10,641 nucleotides of DNA, taken from positions 1 through 10,641 of the forward strand of contig JAGLBK010000087.1 in assembly GCA_018260275.1 (NCBI GenBank), written 5' to 3'. This DNA is from Deinococcus sp. Its GTDB lineage: Bacteria > Deinococcota > Deinococci > Deinococcales > Deinococcaceae. Numbering within the stretch: position 1 is the first letter of the stretch; each line of letters starts with the position of its first letter. The notes below the pieces were generated by a model that searched no databases, was not told the origin of the DNA, and worked only from the letters and a program-made list of their open reading frames with translations. Below are positions 8,008-10,641 of the stretch, piece by piece. Made by a program: the position numbers and the translations under genes.

Positions 8008-10410
8008 ATGACCCAGACCCCAGCAACCCAGACTCCAGCTAAAGCACTTGCCCCCATCGCCTTCCCGCCCGAGGAGCAACGCCTGCTGGACGCCTACTGG
8101 CGCGCGGCGAACTACCTGTCGGTGGGCCAGATTTACCTGCTGGACAACCCCCTGCTGCGCTGCCCGCTGACCCTGGCCGACATCAAGCCGCGCCTGCTGG
8201 GGCACTGGGGCACCACGCCGGGCCTGAATTTCATCTACGCCCATATGAACCGGCTCATCAGGGGGCACGACCTGAACGCCCTCTTCATCACCGGGCCAGG
8301 GCACGGCGGCCCCGGTATCGTGGCGAACACCTACCTGGAGGGCACCTACTCGGAACTGTACCCGGAGGTCAGCCAGGACGAGGCCGGAATGCAGCGGCTG
8401 TTCAGGCAGTTCAGCTTTCCGGGCGGGATTCCCAGCCACGTGGCCCCCGAGGTGCCCGGCTCGATTCATGAGGGCGGCGAGCTGGGCTACAGCCTCGCGC
8501 ACGCGTTCGGAGCGGCGTTCGACCATCCTGATTTGCTGGTGGCCTGCGTCATCGGTGACGGCGAGGCCGAAACCGGCACCCTGGCGGCGAGCTGGCACAG
8601 CAACAAGTTCCTGAACCCGCAGCGCGACGGCGCGGTGCTGCCGATTCTGCACCTCAACGGCTACAAGATTGCCAACCCGACTGTGCTGGCGCGGCTGCCG
8701 CACGCTGAACTGGAAAGCCTGCTGCGCGGCTACGGGTATCAGCCGTACTTCGTGGAGGGCGACGACCCCGCGCTGCTTCACCCGCTGATGGCGCAGACGC
8801 TGGAGCAGGTGCTGGCCGACATCCAGGCCATTCAGAAGGCGGCGCGGCAAGACGGCCAGACCGCCCGCCCGGTGTGGCCCATGATTGTGCTGCGGACCCC
8901 CAAGGGCTGGACCGGGCCAAAAGTGGTGGACGGTAAACCCGTCGAGAACACCTGGCGGGCGCATCAGGTGCCGCTGGACGGGCTGCGCGACCACCCCGAG
9001 CACCTCAAGATGTTGGAAGACTGGCTGCACGGTTACCACCCCGAGGAACTGTTTGATGAAGCAGGCCGCCTGAAGCCTGAGCTGGCTGCGCTGGCTCCGC
9101 AGGGCACCAAACGGATGTCGGCCACCCCAGTCGCCAACGGCGGCGCAGTCCTGCAGGACCTCAAGCTGCCCGACTTCCGCAGCTACGCGGTGGACGTGGC
9201 CGCCCCCGGTGAGAAGATGGCCGAGGCCACCCGCGTGCTGGGTCAGTTCCTGCGCGACATCATCAAAGAGAACCCCGAGAACTTCCGGCTGTTTGGCCCC
9301 GACGAGACCGAATCCAACCGGCTGGGCGCGGTGTACGACGTGACCGGCAAGGTCTGGCTGGACGAGGAAAAATCCACCGACGAGCACCTCACGCCTGATG
9401 GCCGGGTGATGGAAGTGCTGAGCGAGCAGATGCTCGAAGGCTGGCTCGAAGGCTACCTGCTGACCGGGCGGCACGGCATGCTCTCGTGCTACGAGGCGTT
9501 TATTCACATCATCGACTCGATGTTCAACCAGCACGCCAAATGGCTCAAGACCACCAACCAGATTGGGTGGCGTAAGCCCATCGCCTCGTTGACGTACCTG
9601 CTGACCTCACACGTGTGGCGGCAGGACCACAACGGGTTTTCTCACCAAGACCCCGGTTTTATCGACCATGTAGTGAACAAGAAGGCCGAGGTGGTGCGCG
9701 TGTACCTGCCGCCCGATGCCAATACGCTGCTCTCGGTGGCCGACCACTGCCTGCGCAGCCGCCAGTACGTGAACGTGATCGTGGCGGGCAAGCAACCCGC
9801 GCCGCAGTGGCTCACGATGGACCAGGCCGCCGAGCACTGCGCCCGGGGCGCGGGCATCTGGAAATTTGCCAGTTGCGAGGGTGAACCGGACGTGGTCATG
9901 GCCTGCGCCGGAGACGTGCCGACCATGGAAACCATCGCCGCCTGTGACCTGCTGCGCGAAGGCTTTCCGGACCTGAACATCCGGCTGGTGAACGTGGTGG
10001 ACCTGATGACGCTGCAAAGCCCCGGCGAGCACCCCCACGCCCTGAGCGACGAGGACTACACCGCGCTGTTTACCGCCGACAAACCGATTATCTTTGCCTA
10101 TCACGGCTACCCGTGGCTGATTCACCGCCTGGCCTACCGCCGCCCGAACCACGACAACCTGCACGTGCGCGGCTACAAGGAAGAAGGCACCACGACCACG
10201 CCGTTCGACATGACGGTACGCAATGAGATTGACCGCTATCACCTGGCGCTGGAAGCGGTGCGCCGCCTGCCCCAGTTGCAGGAGCGTGCAGCCGAATTCA
10301 ACGAGCGCCTCAACCAGAAACTGAGCGAGCACCATACTTACATCCGCGAGCACGGCGACGACCTGCCGGAAGTCAAGGACTGGGTGTGGCACAGCAAGGA
10401 AATTGACTGA
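8008..10410 (+). CDS. xfp: xylulose-5-phosphate/fructose-6-phosphate phosphoketolase
   Basis: A cytosolic thiamine-diphosphate enzyme. It splits xylulose 5-phosphate (and often fructose 6-phosphate) with inorganic phosphate into acetyl phosphate plus glyceraldehyde 3-phosphate (or erythrose 4-phosphate). The 800 residues match the family length. Motifs seen are GHWGTTPG (65-72, His66), GPGHGGPG (96-103, His99), SHVAPE (His144), the phosphoketolase signature EGGELGY (155-161), and the ThDP/Mg motif GDGEAETG (183-190) with Asn217 in LNGYKIANP. Also present are His319, Glu477 in EGWLEGY (likely the cofactor-activating Glu) and QDHNGFSHQDPG (539-550). All catalytic positions I can place are intact. 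Which sugar phosphates it prefers cannot be told from sequence. It is a single gene with its own ribosome binding site, separated from kynA by 212 bp of repeat-rich DNA, so it is probably an independent unit. It gives a carbon-saving route to acetyl phosphate and acetyl-CoA. Confidence 0.97.
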   Translation: MTQTPATQTPAKALAPIAFPPEEQRLLDAYWRAANYLSVGQIYLLDNPLLRCPLTLADIKPRLLGHWGTTPGLNFIYAHMNRLIRGHDLNALFITGPGHGGPGIVANTYLEGTYSELYPEVSQDEAGMQRLFRQFSFPGGIPSHVAPEVPGSIHEGGELGYSLAHAFGAAFDHPDLLVACVIGDGEAETGTLAASWHSNKFLNPQRDGAVLPILHLNGYKIANPTVLARLPHAELESLLRGYGYQPYFVEGDDPALLHPLMAQTLEQVLADIQAIQKAARQDGQTARPVWPMIVLRTPKGWTGPKVVDGKPVENTWRAHQVPLDGLRDHPEHLKMLEDWLHGYHPEELFDEAGRLKPELAALAPQGTKRMSATPVANGGAVLQDLKLPDFRSYAVDVAAPGEKMAEATRVLGQFLRDIIKENPENFRLFGPDETESNRLGAVYDVTGKVWLDEEKSTDEHLTPDGRVMEVLSEQMLEGWLEGYLLTGRHGMLSCYEAFIHIIDSMFNQHAKWLKTTNQIGWRKPIASLTYLLTSHVWRQDHNGFSHQDPGFIDHVVNKKAEVVRVYLPPDANTLLSVADHCLRSRQYVNVIVAGKQPAPQWLTMDQAAEHCARGAGIWKFASCEGEPDVVMACAGDVPTMETIAACDLLREGFPDLNIRLVNVVDLMTLQSPGEHPHALSDEDYTALFTADKPIIFAYHGYPWLIHRLAYRRPNHDNLHVRGYKEEGTTTTPFDMTVRNEIDRYHLALEAVRRLPQLQERAAEFNERLNQKLSEHHTYIREHGDDLPEVKDWVWHSKEID

Positions 10411-10641
10411 GGCTGGCCCGAGCGTCCAGGAAGGCGAAAACGTAGGCCGTAGTCCAGGATTTGCTGGTGCTCGTAAGAAACTGTCCCAAAATTCTCCGGG
10501 TCAGGCACGCCGAGACGAGCGCTTGCAGGATGATTAGCAGTTGCCAGGCTCGGACCGGTTTCACTGCCTGAAATGGATGGGGGAGACTGGGGCGCAGAGA
10601 CGAAACGCAGCGGGCAGGGTATCAAGGCGACTTTCGCTGCA
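10411..10641. other. window edge without a recognisable gene, possible mobile-element end
   Basis: No gene is assigned. An imperfect inverted repeat (CGAGC..CCAG at 10419-10429 and CTGG.GCTCG at 10464-10473) follows the phosphoketolase stop and could be a weak hairpin without a T-run. GTCCAGGA occurs twice as a direct repeat (10424-10431 and 10452-10459). AAACTGTCCCAAAA (10478-10491) has the look of an insertion-sequence end. Beyond it the minus strand is open from the window edge to a TGA near 10557, reading LDTLPAAFRLCAPVSP and HFRQ, which could be the tail of a transposase. None of this is strong enough to name an element. Confidence 0.3.

Noticed and set aside
7810..9534. Minus-strand open reading of 574 codons opposite the phosphoketolase gene
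   Set aside because: It is the antisense shadow of a highly conserved gene, rich in Gln, His and Val, with no recognisable domain.

Overview
The window (10,641 bp, GC-rich) looks like chromosomal or megaplasmid DNA of a Deinococcus-type bacterium. This rests on a class II UvrA (UvrA2-like) gene, a probable leaderless promoter with a TANNNT box a few bases before a start codon, GC-rich intergenic hairpin repeats, and the overall gene content. The genus is an inference; the gene families are read directly from the translations.

Layout from left to right. (1) Bases 1-397 hold the 3' part of an IS630-type transposase gene that has lost its 5' end. (2) Bases 398-537 are a short stretch with a possible minus-strand coding remnant. 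(3) Bases 538-3051 (minus) encode a complete UvrA2-like ABC ATPase. (4) Bases about 3090-3464 (plus) hold a decayed acyl-CoA ligase of the benzoate/2-aminobenzoate-CoA ligase group. It has an in-frame amber stop and several apparent internal deletions. A 36-codon ORF overlaps its stop codon. (5) Bases 3644-7795 (plus) encode an exported LivK-type amino-acid-binding protein, an alpha/beta-hydrolase kynurenine formamidase, kynureninase (kynU) and tryptophan 2,3-dioxygenase (kynA). (6) Bases 7796-8007 are an intergenic region with strong hairpins and a direct repeat. (7) Bases 8008-10410 (plus) encode a full-length phosphoketolase. (8) The remaining 231 bp contain no gene I can recognise and may touch another mobile element.

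Together the kyn genes make a complete route from L-tryptophan to anthranilate, alanine and formate: dioxygenase, then formamidase, then kynureninase. kynU and kynA overlap by four bases (GTGA) and are surely co-transcribed. The formamidase lies just upstream, separated from kynU by a consensus TATAAT box. The binding protein could feed an amino acid into this route, but its ligand cannot be read from the sequence. The ruined ligase next door belongs to a family that activates anthranilate to its CoA thioester. The locus may therefore once have continued into anthranilate degradation and lost that branch, possibly when uvrA2 with its flanking IS remnant was joined next to it.

The phosphoketolase is a separate central-carbon enzyme that makes acetyl phosphate from sugar phosphates. 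I found no undescribed multi-gene system. The points most worth following are the eroded ligase beside an intact anthranilate-producing pathway, the eukaryote-style formamidase, the promoter-proximal palindromes and the hairpin repeat.
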